A DNA stretch of 32,615 bases from Abditibacteriota bacterium (lineage in GTDB: Bacteria > Armatimonadota > UBA5829). How positions within the stretch are numbered: the stretch's first letter is position 1; every line of letters begins with the position of its first letter. The notes beneath the pieces are model-generated. The model ran no database searches. It had not been told where the DNA came from and worked only from the letters and a program-made list of their open reading frames with translations. Position numbers and translations under genes: made by a program. Shown here piece after piece: positions 18,229 to 25,730 of this stretch. Where the stretch lies: assembly GCA_017445025.1 (NCBI GenBank), contig JAFSVJ010000091.1, forward strand, positions 1 through 32,615, written 5' to 3'.

Positions 18229-18666
18229 TCATCTTGGAGTATCATCTCTTTCTTCAACTCTTTCGCTAGAAAATAAAAATTCTCGTAAAAATTGATTATA
18301 TGGGCTATCTTCAGTTTTATAAATAACCCCTGTATAACCTTCTCTCAAATCACTTACCTTTACCCAAAAATTTGATACTCTAACATCGGTTTTCAATTGA
18401 TGATTATCATTTAAATCTACTAATTCATCACGTTGTTTCCATAATCGCCGTGTTAATTTCATTAAATCTTTATCATTATTATCACTGGCTATCTTGTCAA
18501 GAGCACTTATTTCGTAATAAGCAACGCCTAACCAAAAAGCATTTACTCGCTCGTGTCTCGGATAGTCTTTATATGCATCACGAAATCTATCATTCAATTC
18601 GCTATATGTTATTATTTTTTCTGACGAATTATTGGTAAATGTTTTGCTGTTTTTACCGCTACCCAT
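18229..18666 (-). CDS. Small protein with N-terminal MGSGKNSKT tag
   Basis: 145 residues beginning MGSGKNSKTFTNNSSEKIIT. The first nine residues match those of the 19040 gene except at no position, and fit the M-G-[GS]-[SG]-x-N-x-K pattern shared by seven small prophage proteins. The remainder (YSELNDRFRDAYKDYPRHER and onward) is a charged helical protein without recognised domains. It lies 3 bp after the gp10-like gene. The tag is plain in the sequence; its meaning is inferred. Confidence 0.7.
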   Translation of the reverse strand: MGSGKNSKTFTNNSSEKIITYSELNDRFRDAYKDYPRHERVNAFWLGVAYYEISALDKIASDNNDKDLMKLTRRLWKQRDELVDLNDNHQLKTDVRVSNFWVKVSDLREGYTGVIYKTEDSPYNQFLREFLFSSERVEERDDTPR

Positions 18667-18669
18667 ATC

Positions 18670-19014
18670 CTATTTTCCTTTATTATATTTATTAACCAAT
18701 TTATTTATGCTTGGTTTTACATATGGTCTTGGAGCCATTTTTTTTGTTCCGAATTCCAAGTATTTGGCATATTCAACTGCCGTGCCAATAATATAACTGT
18801 TTCCGTCTTTTTCCATAACAAATGAACTACGCAAATTATCCGTTTGGACTGCGGGAGGCTCGCCAGGAGCGGACGACCTATTTGTCGCCCCTTTATACCA
18901 TCGTCCGTGACGTTCGCCTGTTAAGGTATCTACTATTGTCACCTTTAATTCCTTTGCCACTTTTTCAGGAACTGCTTTTATTTTAAGTATTATATCATTT
19001 GCCTTCATTTGCAC
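18670..19014 (-). CDS. HK97 gp10-like head-tail joining / neck protein
   Basis: 114 residues. The stretch ATNRSSAPGEPPAVQTDNLR followed by EYAKYLEFGTKKMAPRPYVK is diagnostic of the HK97 gp10-like family, which helps complete the tail or neck. The frame starts at GTG 19014 or ATG 19008; ATG 19008 (MKANDIILKIKAVPEK) fits the family better. It is separated from the other connector genes (24.1-25.2 kb) by about 5 kb, an unusual displacement. A ten-codon ORF in another frame overlaps its start. Confidence 0.82.
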   Translation of the reverse strand: MQMKANDIILKIKAVPEKVAKELKVTIVDTLTGERHGRWYKGATNRSSAPGEPPAVQTDNLRSSFVMEKDGNSYIIGTAVEYAKYLEFGTKKMAPRPYVKPSINKLVNKYNKGK

Positions 19015-19024
19015 TATTTCCCAT
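18995..19024 (-). CDS. Nine-residue tag-like ORF overlapping the gp10-like start (speculative)
   Basis: ATG at 19022-19024 preceded by AGGA at good spacing reads MGNSANEGK then TGA. This resembles the MGGSANKKA start of the 27676 gene. It overlaps the gp10-like gene in another frame and its stop lies just past the gp10 ATG, so it could couple translation or be a decayed tag. It may be chance. Confidence 0.25.
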   Translation of the reverse strand: MGNSANEGK

Positions 19025-19039
19025 AATATTTTTCCTAAT

Positions 19040-19321
19040 TTATTTCGGTAACACTTCGTTACCTAATGCTTTTTCTAAAATATAATCAGCCACATCATAC
19101 TTTTTTAAAAACCTTTTCCTGGCATTATCTAAAGCCATTTCGTTTTCGGTATTTTTATTTCTTATAAAATTCTGGTCTGCTTCATATACCTTTTTATAAT
19201 CAGCATTGAATTTCTTATCCGTTTGCAATCTGCCAACAAATACACCTGTATTTGTTATTCTTTCCATTTTCGCACTCCCCCCCTGATTATTTAAGGTTTT
19301 GCTATTTTTACCGCTACCCAT
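19040..19321 (-). CDS. Small protein with N-terminal MGSGKNSKT tag
   Basis: 93 residues, MGSGKNSKTLNNQGGSAKME at the start. The tag codons are nearly identical to those of the 18229 gene, which suggests duplication or recombination of the start region. The body is a charged helical protein (YKKVYEADQNFIRNKNTENE) ending in LEKALGNEVLPK. It begins 2 bp after the 19324 gene stops, with GGAG upstream. No known domain. Confidence 0.7.
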   Translation of the reverse strand: MGSGKNSKTLNNQGGSAKMERITNTGVFVGRLQTDKKFNADYKKVYEADQNFIRNKNTENEMALDNARKRFLKKYDVADYILEKALGNEVLPK

Positions 19322-19323
19322 AA

Positions 19324-19779
19324 TTAACTCCTTTTCACGCTATTATCTTCGTGTTCTCCCACGAATTTGCCTGTTTTCCAATCATAAAATCGGGTATAAT
19401 ACCACTCAATTTGAGTATCATAAAATTCTTTTAATTCTTTGGCACACTCAATTTCTCCATTGAGCATACACTCAATATATAATTCTAATACTTGTTTTTC
19501 CCAATAAATTCGGCGAGCCGTCACCAACTCGTCACAATCCATTGTATAAGCTTGATAACCAAGCATTGATTTCACTCTGCGGAAACCATTATGATTATCA
19601 ATTACCAAGCACCAACCTATATCACCATATACGAGAATATTGACTTTCTCGCTTTCGTCATACCATAAATTCAGGTATTCCTTAACATCTTCATCTTCAG
19701 GGTCAAGAAAATAATGTCTGTGCCTTTCCTCAACCTCAACAATTTTAATTGCTTCTTCTTCTGTCATTCTACTTAACAT
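19324..19779 (-). CDS. Acidic protein of unknown function
   Basis: 151 residues, acidic and rich in W and Y (YLNLWYDESEKVNILVYGDIGW). ATG 19779 follows AAGGAGACATTT, so MLSRMTEEEAIKIVEVEE is the likely N-terminus. The second ATG, four codons in, sits in AGTAGAATGACAG, the same context as the starts of the 19899 and 31008 genes, so the start region may be a rearranged copy of that cassette. No recognised domain. Confidence 0.55.
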   Translation of the reverse strand: MLSRMTEEEAIKIVEVEERHRHYFLDPEDEDVKEYLNLWYDESEKVNILVYGDIGWCLVIDNHNGFRRVKSMLGYQAYTMDCDELVTARRIYWEKQVLELYIECMLNGEIECAKELKEFYDTQIEWYYTRFYDWKTGKFVGEHEDNSVKRS

Positions 19780-19868
19780 AAATGTCTCCTTAATTAATGT
19801 TTTTTATATTAAAATTTCGCCATAGAGCCAAGTTTATATGTTCTCCATATATTTTTATAGAAAACCAT

Positions 19869-19895
19869 AAAAAACCCGCTCTATGACGGGATTTT
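19869..19895 (-). terminator. Terminator of the one-gene unit, sharing sequence with the one at 30.98 kb
   Basis: Minus strand CCCG-TCATAGAG-CGGG followed by TTTTTT, with flanking A/T pairing; it lies just after the stop of the 19899 gene. The sequence CATAGAGCGGG recurs in the terminator at 30979-31003, and CGCCATAGAGC recurs in inverted orientation at 19818-19828, so a longer stem across 19818-19888 is also possible. Confidence 0.65.
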
Positions 19896-19898
19896 TAA

Positions 19899-20291
19899 TT
19901 AAAAATATGTATTAACCAATGCTTTTTTAAAGTCATCATAATTGGCAAACATTTCTTGCCAATCGTCAAAACAACTTTCTACATTTGCTTTAAAAAACAT
20001 TTCTCGTAAAAATTCACGTTGATTATCTGCTACCGTGAATTCTGTTTCGTAAAAGCAATATTCAGGATATTCTAAATCTTGAGCTTTTTCAAATTTAAGG
20101 TCAAAAAATTCTGTAAATTGTTTTAACCATAATTTTACTTTTTCATTTTTGCCTTCAAAATCTTCATCTATAATAGATATAAAAAATCTATCACCTTCAT
20201 AATAACCTTCAACGCAAAGTTGTGCATTTGCTCCACTTTGGAAATATTGGGCTTCACTTTTTTTGTCCCAAGCTTCAAATCTCTCTGTCAT
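19899..20291 (-). CDS. Acidic protein in a promoter-terminator cassette, unknown
   Basis: 130 residues, acidic, starting MTERFEAWDKKSEAQYFQSG. It has its own promoter (the repeat at 20346-20430), its own terminator (19869-19895) and a start region, GGAGACAAATAGAATGACAG, identical to that of the 31008 gene. This is the layout of a moron, an extra gene carried inside a phage operon. The aromatic, acidic sequence could suit a small inhibitor or DNA mimic, but there is no direct evidence. Confidence 0.6.
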   Translation of the reverse strand: MTERFEAWDKKSEAQYFQSGANAQLCVEGYYEGDRFFISIIDEDFEGKNEKVKLWLKQFTEFFDLKFEKAQDLEYPEYCFYETEFTVADNQREFLREMFFKANVESCFDDWQEMFANYDDFKKALVNTYF

Positions 20292-20345
20292 TCTATTTGT
20301 CTCCTTTTGAAATGGACTTAAATTTTTTACTTTTCCATTTCCAAT

Positions 20346-20430
20346 TACATATATATTATAATATATTTTAGATAAAAAATCAAGTTTTAAAGTATGTTTT
20401 TATTAATTTTAATTAAAAAATTTTAAAAAA
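20346..20430 (-). promoter_or_regulatory. Duplicated phage promoter region, copy 1
   Basis: Minus-strand TTGATT (20378-20383), 17-nt spacer, TATAAT (20355-20360), inside an 85-bp block matching 32254-32338 at 82 positions. The block extends about 45 bp upstream of the -35 box into A/T-rich sequence, consistent with an UP element or activator site under selection. It drives the 19899 gene and lies after queD. The rest of the queD-19899 gap is A/T-rich with no ORF. Confidence 0.8.
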
Positions 20431-20487
20431 TCTCAAAAAATCTTAATTTTCCGCTTTCTTTATATTATTAATAATATATATATAATA

Positions 20488-20817
20488 TTAATAAGCGTCA
20501 AGGATAATTTTATTACCTTCGGTTTCTTGGACGGACACTTTATAGCAATAGGGAATTCTTTCAACTAACCATCTTGCTATATTTTCGGCAGTAGGGTTAT
20601 ATTCTAAAATATCATTTAAATTTGCGTGGTCTAATTCGTTTACTATTTGCTTTATCGTGGTAAAATCTATTACCACCCCATTTCTGTCTAATTTTTCAGA
20701 TTTGCAATAAACAACTATTTTCCAATTATGACCGTGCAATTCAGAGCATTTGCTTTCATAATCTAATTGTAATTTGTGGCTCGCACTAATTTCAAGCTCT
20801 TTTTCTAAATAATACAT
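20488..20817 (-). CDS. queD: 6-carboxy-5,6,7,8-tetrahydropterin synthase
   Basis: 109 residues. QueD converts dihydroneopterin triphosphate to 6-carboxytetrahydropterin, the second step towards 7-deazaguanines. Zinc ligands H14, H28 and H30 (HGHNW), catalytic C24 and the D63-H64 pair (ELDHANLN) are all visible, with E98 in VQETEG for pterin binding. Length and motifs indicate a functional enzyme. AAGGAG precedes the ATG. Its leader holds the tandem repeat at 20846-20935. Upstream lie a tagged gene and the FolE fusion, so it continues the same pathway. Confidence 0.93.
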   Translation of the reverse strand: MYYLEKELEISASHKLQLDYESKCSELHGHNWKIVVYCKSEKLDRNGVVIDFTTIKQIVNELDHANLNDILEYNPTAENIARWLVERIPYCYKVSVQETEGNKIILDAY

Positions 20818-20845
20818 AATAATCTCCTTGATTTTTAAATTTATA

Positions 20846-20935
20846 ACCTATGAATTTTTCTATATTCACCTATGAATTTTTCATAGGTTCAACCTTAGAA
20901 TTTTTCTATATTCACCTATGAATTTTTCATAGTTC
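20846..20935. repeat. Four tandem 22-23-nt repeats in the queD leader
   Basis: Four consecutive units share ACCTATGAATTTTTC (one with ACCTTAG instead). They end alternately in TATATTC (type A) or CATAGTTC / CATAGGTTC (type B), so the array can also be read as two 45-nt repeats. Type B units are inverted repeats (CTATGA-ATTTT-TCATAG). The array lies in the 210-bp gap between the 21028 gene and queD. It could be operator or iteron sites, or hairpins in the queD mRNA. The rest of that gap is A/T-rich. Confidence 0.8.
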
Positions 20936-21027
20936 ACAAATACATCTAAATAAATATATAAAGAAATTATATATAAAGAAATAAATAAAGAAAGGAATTA
21001 AGGCTGGTCTATAATTTATATAATAGA

Positions 21028-21360
21028 CTAACCACCTTTCATTTTCAAGTCATAATCAATCAATTTAATGGCATCTTCTGACCTTGCTTTTACAGTTTCT
21101 AATCTTTCAACCACACTATCATTTCCCCAAGCATTTTCTATTCGTTGCTCTAAATTCTTTATACGATTAGTTGTTTCTTGCCTTTTTGCCTTTAATTGTT
21201 CTACTGATAAATCAGTTGATATACCATTAGTTTGTCTTATACTTTGTTCTTCAAATCGTAATCTTGGCTTACTTATACTTGGCTGACTAACTGTTTCCGC
21301 TCTAATAGGAATATTTGATTGATTACTTATAACTTCTTTTTTGTTTTTACTACCGCCCAT
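21028..21360 (-). CDS. Small protein with N-terminal MGGSKNKK tag
   Basis: 110 residues, MGGSKNKKEVISNQSNIPIR at the start, then a disordered, polar stretch to about residue 50 and a coiled-coil-like C-terminal half (TTNRIKNLEQRIENAWG). It begins 1 bp after the FolE fusion stops (TGATATG) without its own strong ribosome binding site, so translation is coupled to that enzyme. Tag shared with six other genes; body not recognised. Confidence 0.7.
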   Translation of the reverse strand: MGGSKNKKEVISNQSNIPIRAETVSQPSISKPRLRFEEQSIRQTNGISTDLSVEQLKAKRQETTNRIKNLEQRIENAWGNDSVVERLETVKARSEDAIKLIDYDLKMKGG

Positions 21361-21361
21361 A

Positions 21362-22255
21362 TCACATTTTGATTAATTGCAAAAATTCATTTCGCACCTT
21401 ATCATCTTCAAAAACTCCCCGAATAGCACTTGTCATCATTGAACTATTTTGTTTTCTTACGCCTCGGCTTGTCATACAGAAATGAACACCTTCACAAATA
21501 ACCATAACTCCTTTTGCTTGTAAATTTTCCATAATACAATCGGCTATTTGAGTGACTAATCTTTCTTGTATTTGTAATCGGCGAGAAAAACAGTCCACCA
21601 AACGAGCAAGTTTAGATATACCAACTACTTTTCCGTTTGGAACATAGCCTATTGATATGTGACCATAAAAAGGCAAAAAATGGTGTTCGCAAGTTGAATA
21701 GAATTCGCAATTCTTTAATATCACCATTTCTTTACAACTACCCTCTTTGAATACCTTTAATAATTCAGTCGGGTCTTGTTTATAACCACTAAATAACTCT
21801 TCATAAGATTTTAATATTCGTTTCGGGGTTTCTATAAGTCCTTCCCTATTAGTATCTTCACCAATAAATTGCAATATTCTTTCAATATCGGTTTCTATTT
21901 CATTATCTTTTTCGTCAGGGAATTGCACCCAATCGTCAGTCTTTTGCACATAGTAATTGACCTTACACTCATTATTCTGCTTAACAAATAAAACAGCTTT
22001 GTCATTATAAGGAAATTCAGATAAAGTCTTTCCACTATCTATTAAATCATCTACAATTATGGTAGAATCATTTATTAGATTTTTATTCGTTATAATTGGT
22101 ATTTGTAAGGCTTGAGATAATGCAATTGCCAATTTATAGCCACCCCTCGGAATAGGATAAATTGAGCCATATTTCTTACCTTTCTTTTCTATCTGTTCTG
22201 CTAATTTTTGGCTTAATATATTAAATCTTAGTTCTGTTATTTTCCAAGTATACAT
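21362..22255 (-). CDS. folE: Phosphoribosyltransferase fused to GTP cyclohydrolase I
   Basis: 297 residues. Residues 1-115 are a type I phosphoribosyltransferase: IPRGGYKLAIALSQ, then the PRPP loop IIVDDLIDSGKTL (66-78), then DDWVQFP, an ending typical of xanthine/guanine-type enzymes. Residues about 117-297 are GTP cyclohydrolase I: REGLIETPKRI, zinc ligands C189 and H192 in STCEHHFLPFYG, catalytic H191, C260 in VHFCMTSRGVRK, and QERLVTQIA. FolE makes dihydroneopterin triphosphate, the substrate of QueD. The N-terminal part may salvage a purine base, feeding GTP supply or a deazapurine nucleotide; that is inference. Flanked on both sides by tagged genes. Confidence 0.92.
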   Translation of the reverse strand: MYTWKITELRFNILSQKLAEQIEKKGKKYGSIYPIPRGGYKLAIALSQALQIPIITNKNLINDSTIIVDDLIDSGKTLSEFPYNDKAVLFVKQNNECKVNYYVQKTDDWVQFPDEKDNEIETDIERILQFIGEDTNREGLIETPKRILKSYEELFSGYKQDPTELLKVFKEGSCKEMVILKNCEFYSTCEHHFLPFYGHISIGYVPNGKVVGISKLARLVDCFSRRLQIQERLVTQIADCIMENLQAKGVMVICEGVHFCMTSRGVRKQNSSMMTSAIRGVFEDDKVRNEFLQLIKM

Positions 22256-22264
22256 TTAGACCTC

Positions 22265-22558
22265 TTATTCATTATAATCTGTAAATAAACTTGCATTAGT
22301 TGATTTGCCTAATCTCTTTGACAAATCATTATATTCGTCAATATCGGCTTTATTTGCAGTTTTATTTATAAGTTTAGTCATTAACTCACTTCGTCTCGCT
22401 TGCATTGCCTTTTTATCCGTCAAAACAGGTCTCTTTTCGGGTTGTGCCATTTTAGTTGTTTGCTCCGTTCTTACTCTTTGCGGTTGTGGTGCTACATTTT
22501 CTGTTCCGACTGGCACGCTTGCGGTTTGTTTTGCTTTTGAATTTGAACTACCACCCAT
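22265..22558 (-). CDS. Small protein with N-terminal MGGSSNSK tag
   Basis: 97 residues from ATG 22558, reading MGGSSNSKAKQTASVPVGTE. I prefer this to the ATG four codons upstream (22570): GGAG lies 6 nt before it and the tag then stands at the N-terminus as in its relatives. A disordered, Q/P-rich middle precedes a helical end with LINKTANKADIDEYNDLSKR, which resembles segments in the 27676 gene. It overlaps nothing but follows directly after the frameshift product of the tail chaperone. Confidence 0.7.
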   Translation of the reverse strand: MGGSSNSKAKQTASVPVGTENVAPQPQRVRTEQTTKMAQPEKRPVLTDKKAMQARRSELMTKLINKTANKADIDEYNDLSKRLGKSTNASLFTDYNE

Positions 22559-22569
22559 ATTTATCTCCA

Positions 22570-22809
22570 TTAAAATATGTTATTATTCGGAAATTCCCAA
22601 CTGTCTAAAACCATATAAGCTTTTAATTTCTCATATAATAAATCTATTTCCGCTACGGAATAATCTTTGTCTTTTTCCAATTGAAAATATTGAACACACT
22701 TAAATAGTTTATATTCAAAAGGTAGGGACGGAACAATTGCCACGTCCCCAACCCATTTGACATAATTACACTTTTTATATTGAGTGTATTCTATCGTTTC
22801 TTGAAAAAA
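22570..22809 (-). CDS. Tail assembly chaperone, -1 frameshift extension (GT form)
   Basis: From the slippery heptamer T TTT TTC (minus strand, 22809-22803) the -1 frame stays open for about 78 codons. It reads FFQETIEYTQYKKCNYVKWV, then an acidic helical end with EIDLLYEKLKAYMVLDSW and a stop at 22570. It has no start of its own. In siphophages the tail chaperone is made as a short G protein and a frameshifted G-T fusion; the site, position and length all agree. The long form would span 23108 to 22570. Confidence 0.8.
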   Translation of the reverse strand, partial: FFQETIEYTQYKKCNYVKWVGDVAIVPSLPFEYKLFKCVQYFQLEKDKDYSVAEIDLLYEKLKAYMVLDSWEFPNNNIF

Positions 22810-23108
22810 TCGTTCATATCCGCTTGTATTAATTCATAGATACCAACGAGAAAATCCATATTAAACTTTTCCAATTCCTTTTTAGTAATTGGGTATTTCT
22901 TGCCTTTATCGTCCGTCAAATCCCAACTTACTAATAAACCCTCAGAAAAACATTTAATGATATAATCTATTTTAGTCATATTTTCATCTACATTTAAAGC
23001 AGAGTTAGTTTTGTTTAAATATGTTTGATTATAAACAATATTTAAGTCTCCGCAATCTGTCTTACATACAAGGTTTTTCTCTTTTTTTACTAAGTCAGTA
23101 TACTTCAT
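22791..23108 (-). CDS. Tail assembly chaperone, short form (G protein)
   Basis: 105 residues, MKYTDLVKKEKNLVCKTDCG, AAGGAG upstream, between the major tail protein and the tape measure side of the operon. It ends QADMNDFFKKR; the codons for D-F-F form the slippery site for a -1 shift. Family members coat the tape measure during tail assembly. Identification rests on gene order and the frameshift, not on a strong domain match. Confidence 0.75.
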   Translation of the reverse strand: MKYTDLVKKEKNLVCKTDCGDLNIVYNQTYLNKTNSALNVDENMTKIDYIIKCFSEGLLVSWDLTDDKGKKYPITKKELEKFNMDFLVGIYELIQADMNDFFKKR

Positions 23109-23133
23109 TTACAGTCTCCTTTTTTATATTTAT

Positions 23134-23973
23134 TTATGATTGTGAATTTGTTGCGGTTATGGTTATAGAAGAAGGTGATTTGTTAATTATAGTTCCTTTC
23201 AAGTTTATTGTCCATAAACCATTTGTATCACTCGGACTGTCAGGGGCTTGCCAATAAAAATCAAATGAAATGGTAAAACCTAAGTTTGTGTCTGTTTCAT
23301 TAGTAATTGTGCAAGTCTTTTTTCCTTTTTCACTTAAATAAGTTAATGCGGGGCTTTCTAATGGTAATGTTAAACTAAAATTAGCACTTCCCATTGTTTG
23401 TATTAAATTTTGTTTAGTATCGTCAATATAATTGGCAATATTCCATAAACCTTGAACTTCAACTGACCAAGCATTAACTTTTGATGGCTCACCACTGCCA
23501 AGAGACACAGTTGTTTTCATTGGGTCATATACAGTTGGTTGAATAACTGTCGGAGTTATTGTTGAGCTTTGTTCTTGCACTTTCTTCCCTACAAAATTAA
23601 CCCCCGTCTGTATCTTTTCTGTATCACCTTGTAATGAAAAACCACTAACCACACAATTAATAGATTTTAATTTTCCACTTGATAATGTATAAGTTGTTGG
23701 CGTGGATGCAGTATGTGATACTACACTTTCGAAAAATTGCATATCTTCATAACAAGCATATCCTTGACCTTGCCAAACTGAACTTTCCGCACCACGCATA
23801 ACACCAGCTGGCAATAATAGTCCTTGAACTTGAATATCACTTGAACTTGCTTGTATTTGTGGTGTTACACTCATTCCCGCAAAAGTAGAAAAAGAACTAC
23901 TTTCTGCCATTGCAGTTTCTTCTGCATAATAACTTCCCGCAAACGCTGTTTCAGGCTCTCTTGTAAATGCCAT
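23134..23973 (-). CDS. Major tail (tube) protein
   Basis: 279 residues, beta-rich and low in cysteine, MAFTREPETAFAGSYYAEET at the start. Place between the connector genes and the tail chaperone, its size, and the S/T/G-rich strand pattern fit a siphophage tail tube protein. There is no strong diagnostic motif. AAGGAGATAAATAG precedes the ATG, and the end of the upstream 57-residue gene supplies the ribosome binding site. Confidence 0.75.
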   Translation of the reverse strand: MAFTREPETAFAGSYYAEETAMAESSSFSTFAGMSVTPQIQASSSDIQVQGLLLPAGVMRGAESSVWQGQGYACYEDMQFFESVVSHTASTPTTYTLSSGKLKSINCVVSGFSLQGDTEKIQTGVNFVGKKVQEQSSTITPTVIQPTVYDPMKTTVSLGSGEPSKVNAWSVEVQGLWNIANYIDDTKQNLIQTMGSANFSLTLPLESPALTYLSEKGKKTCTITNETDTNLGFTISFDFYWQAPDSPSDTNGLWTINLKGTIINKSPSSITITATNSQS

Positions 23974-23976
23974 TTT

Positions 23977-24150
23977 CTATTTATCTCCTTTTTTAGTATT
24001 TTTCTTTTCGTCAATTTTATTTTCTTCTATATCGGCGAGTATACCAAGCCTTTTATAATGTGGTATAATTTCCTCAATAACGTCAACTATATCACCAACC
24101 TTCTTTTCCTCACCGTTCCAAAGAATTGGTTTGGCTATTTTCATTTTCAT
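23977..24150 (-). CDS. 57-residue protein between neck and tail tube genes
   Basis: MKMKIAKPILWNGEEKKVGD at the start, then a helix and a lysine-rich end (KKNTKKGDK). ATG 24150 has AAAGGTG 7-8 nt upstream and overlaps the preceding gene by 41 bp. The pattern KPILWNGEEKKVGDIVDV followed by a helix and RLGILADI resembles small phage proteins with a FluMu-N-like or DUF7210-like fold found beside head and neck genes. Its short length hides it from automatic calls. Confidence 0.6.
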   Translation of the reverse strand: MKMKIAKPILWNGEEKKVGDIVDVIEEIIPHYKRLGILADIEENKIDEKKNTKKGDK

Positions 24151-24532
24151 TGTTTTTCACCTTTATTGTAAATTTAGATACTATTCCATACCAATCGGGA
24201 ATATCGCTATCTATTAATTTTTGTCCTGTATAAATACAACTTTGAATAAAACCACTATCATTTACCAACTCACCTTGTAAACCATCTAAGGTTTGTATTA
24301 AATCGGCAGTAGTATAATCATATCCGTCTTTATTCCAATTATGTATTAATATATCAAATTGTTCAAATGCCATTATATGATTAGTATAATTAATTGGTGT
24401 CCCGTCTTGAATAAAAAAACAAATATGCGAGTTTATTTCAGTTTCGGGAGCAATACCTTGCCAAACAGATAAACCCGTTAATAATTCCAATTTGTTTACT
24501 AAAAAATTACTGATTATTTCTATCCTATTCAT
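24110..24532 (-). CDS. Minor capsid / tail terminator-like protein
   Basis: 140 residues, MNRIEIISNFLVNKLELLTG, with GLSVWQGIAPETEINSHICF and later FDILIHNWNKDGYDYTTADL. Size and place, the last gene of the three-gene connector block before the tail tube, fit a tail completion or terminator protein. It overlaps the upstream gene by 8 bp and the downstream one by 41 bp. Confidence 0.6.
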   Translation of the reverse strand: MNRIEIISNFLVNKLELLTGLSVWQGIAPETEINSHICFFIQDGTPINYTNHIMAFEQFDILIHNWNKDGYDYTTADLIQTLDGLQGELVNDSGFIQSCIYTGQKLIDSDIPDWYGIVSKFTIKVKNNENENSQTNSLER

Positions 24533-24863
24533 TTAATTCGCACTCAAATATCTTTTCAAATCTCGTAGTCGCATTGCGTGTGCCTTTTATGTTAAATTTC
24601 ATACCATCACACTCAATAACATCATCTATTTCTGCTAAACTGTCTAATGGTAAACAAAAGATATAAGCACTATGTATGCTCTCTTTATTTGCCAATTGTA
24701 AAAGGTTTATGCTTGTTGAGTGGTAATGACATATATTGTTTTCAATTAGTTTATCGGTATATTGACGAGTTCCGTCATTTCTTTTGCCATAATCTTTTCT
24801 ATATACCGAACATTTTTTAGTCATTAATGCCTTAAATTCTTTTTCAAGTCCGTAAGTTTCCAT
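24525..24863 (-). CDS. Head closure / head-tail joining protein
   Basis: 112 residues. KCSVYRKDYGKRNDGTRQYT followed by beta strands and ECDGMKFNIKGTRNATTRFE resembles SPP1 gp16-type head closure proteins, whose small beta-barrel plugs the connector. The start overlaps the previous stop (TAATG). Second gene of the connector block. Confidence 0.62.
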   Translation of the reverse strand: METYGLEKEFKALMTKKCSVYRKDYGKRNDGTRQYTDKLIENNICHYHSTSINLLQLANKESIHSAYIFCLPLDSLAEIDDVIECDGMKFNIKGTRNATTRFEKIFECELNE

Positions 24864-25174
24864 TATGTATATACCATATTCATTGCATTATTTGTTATAG
24901 TTTCAGGCTCGGGAGCATTATATTCTTCATTTTTGGCTTTCTGCATAATATCTGTTAATTGTGACCTTCTTTCACTCCAACTCATAGACACCGCACCATC
25001 ACTAACAGAATTAGGTTTTTGTGCGAGTTTTACGAGTTCCGCATTTGCTAACATAAATATACAATAATTAGTGCCTTTGCTTGTTATTATATCTTGCAAA
25101 TAAATATCATTTAAAGAACACTCTGCTTGCAAATCGCCATAAACTATAAACTTTGCAAATTCTATATTCGTCAT
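24863..25174 (-). CDS. Head-tail connector (adaptor) protein
   Basis: 103 residues, mainly helical, MTNIEFAKFIVYGDLQAECS. The first of three small genes after the capsid region fits the adaptor (gp6/gp15-like) position of siphophages, where the protein sits under the portal. Identification rests chiefly on order, size and helix content. Confidence 0.55.
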   Translation of the reverse strand: MTNIEFAKFIVYGDLQAECSLNDIYLQDIITSKGTNYCIFMLANAELVKLAQKPNSVSDGAVSMSWSERRSQLTDIMQKAKNEEYNAPEPETITNNAMNMVYT

Positions 25175-25183
25175 ATCTTTAAC

Positions 25184-25711
25184 CTATTTTAATAAGGTAT
25201 AACCTAAGATTTTTGATACCTTATCTCTTATATAGTCCATTTTAAGATAAACCGATTTGCCAGGACATAAAGTATTATCTACTTCTCTGTGACCTCGCAA
25301 ATACTTTATCTTTTGTCCTTGTTTTTTATTGATTACTTCAATTATATGTGCTATTGATTTAATCACATTTTCTAAGTAATCACTATTTATTTGATTTTTC
25401 TCATAATCACCAATAAGAGCAATACCAAGCCAATTTTTATTATAATAGTTTTTATCACCTTTTGCTAAAGGGTCCTTTTTTGCTTTACTATCGTTTTCTA
25501 TATATGTGTGAGCTCCAACCCAATAAGTATTTCGCCCTGTCTTTATGCTTGCTTGATTATTCTTAGTATCTCGCTTTATTAGATAATTATAAGACACCGC
25601 ACCATAACCCTTTGCCTTTGCTATATTTTCCATATCTTTTAAAGTTTGGTTTTCTGAGCCTGTAGTATGGTGTAATATTGCTCCAATATAGTTTCCATAT
25701 CTTTTTTTCAT
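25184..25711 (-). CDS. N-acetylmuramoyl-L-alanine amidase (endolysin)
   Basis: 175 residues of a single amidase_2/PGRP-type domain. AILHHTTG (H14/H15) gives the first zinc-ligand site, RGHREVDNTLCPG gives H141 and C149, and the GYGAVSYNYLI strand fits the fold. It cuts the amide bond between muramic acid and the peptide stem. No signal peptide and no wall-binding domain, so it needs a holin for release. It is placed between the capsid and connector genes, far from the holin-like gene at 6.6 kb; it may be a lysin or a virion-associated enzyme. AGGTG precedes the ATG. Confidence 0.9.
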   Translation of the reverse strand: MKKRYGNYIGAILHHTTGSENQTLKDMENIAKAKGYGAVSYNYLIKRDTKNNQASIKTGRNTYWVGAHTYIENDSKAKKDPLAKGDKNYYNKNWLGIALIGDYEKNQINSDYLENVIKSIAHIIEVINKKQGQKIKYLRGHREVDNTLCPGKSVYLKMDYIRDKVSKILGYTLLK

Positions 25712-25730
25712 TTAATCACCTAAACAAAAA

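Noticed and set aside
20846..20935. A CRISPR array
   Set aside because: The repeats are directly adjacent, with no spacers, and no cas genes are present.
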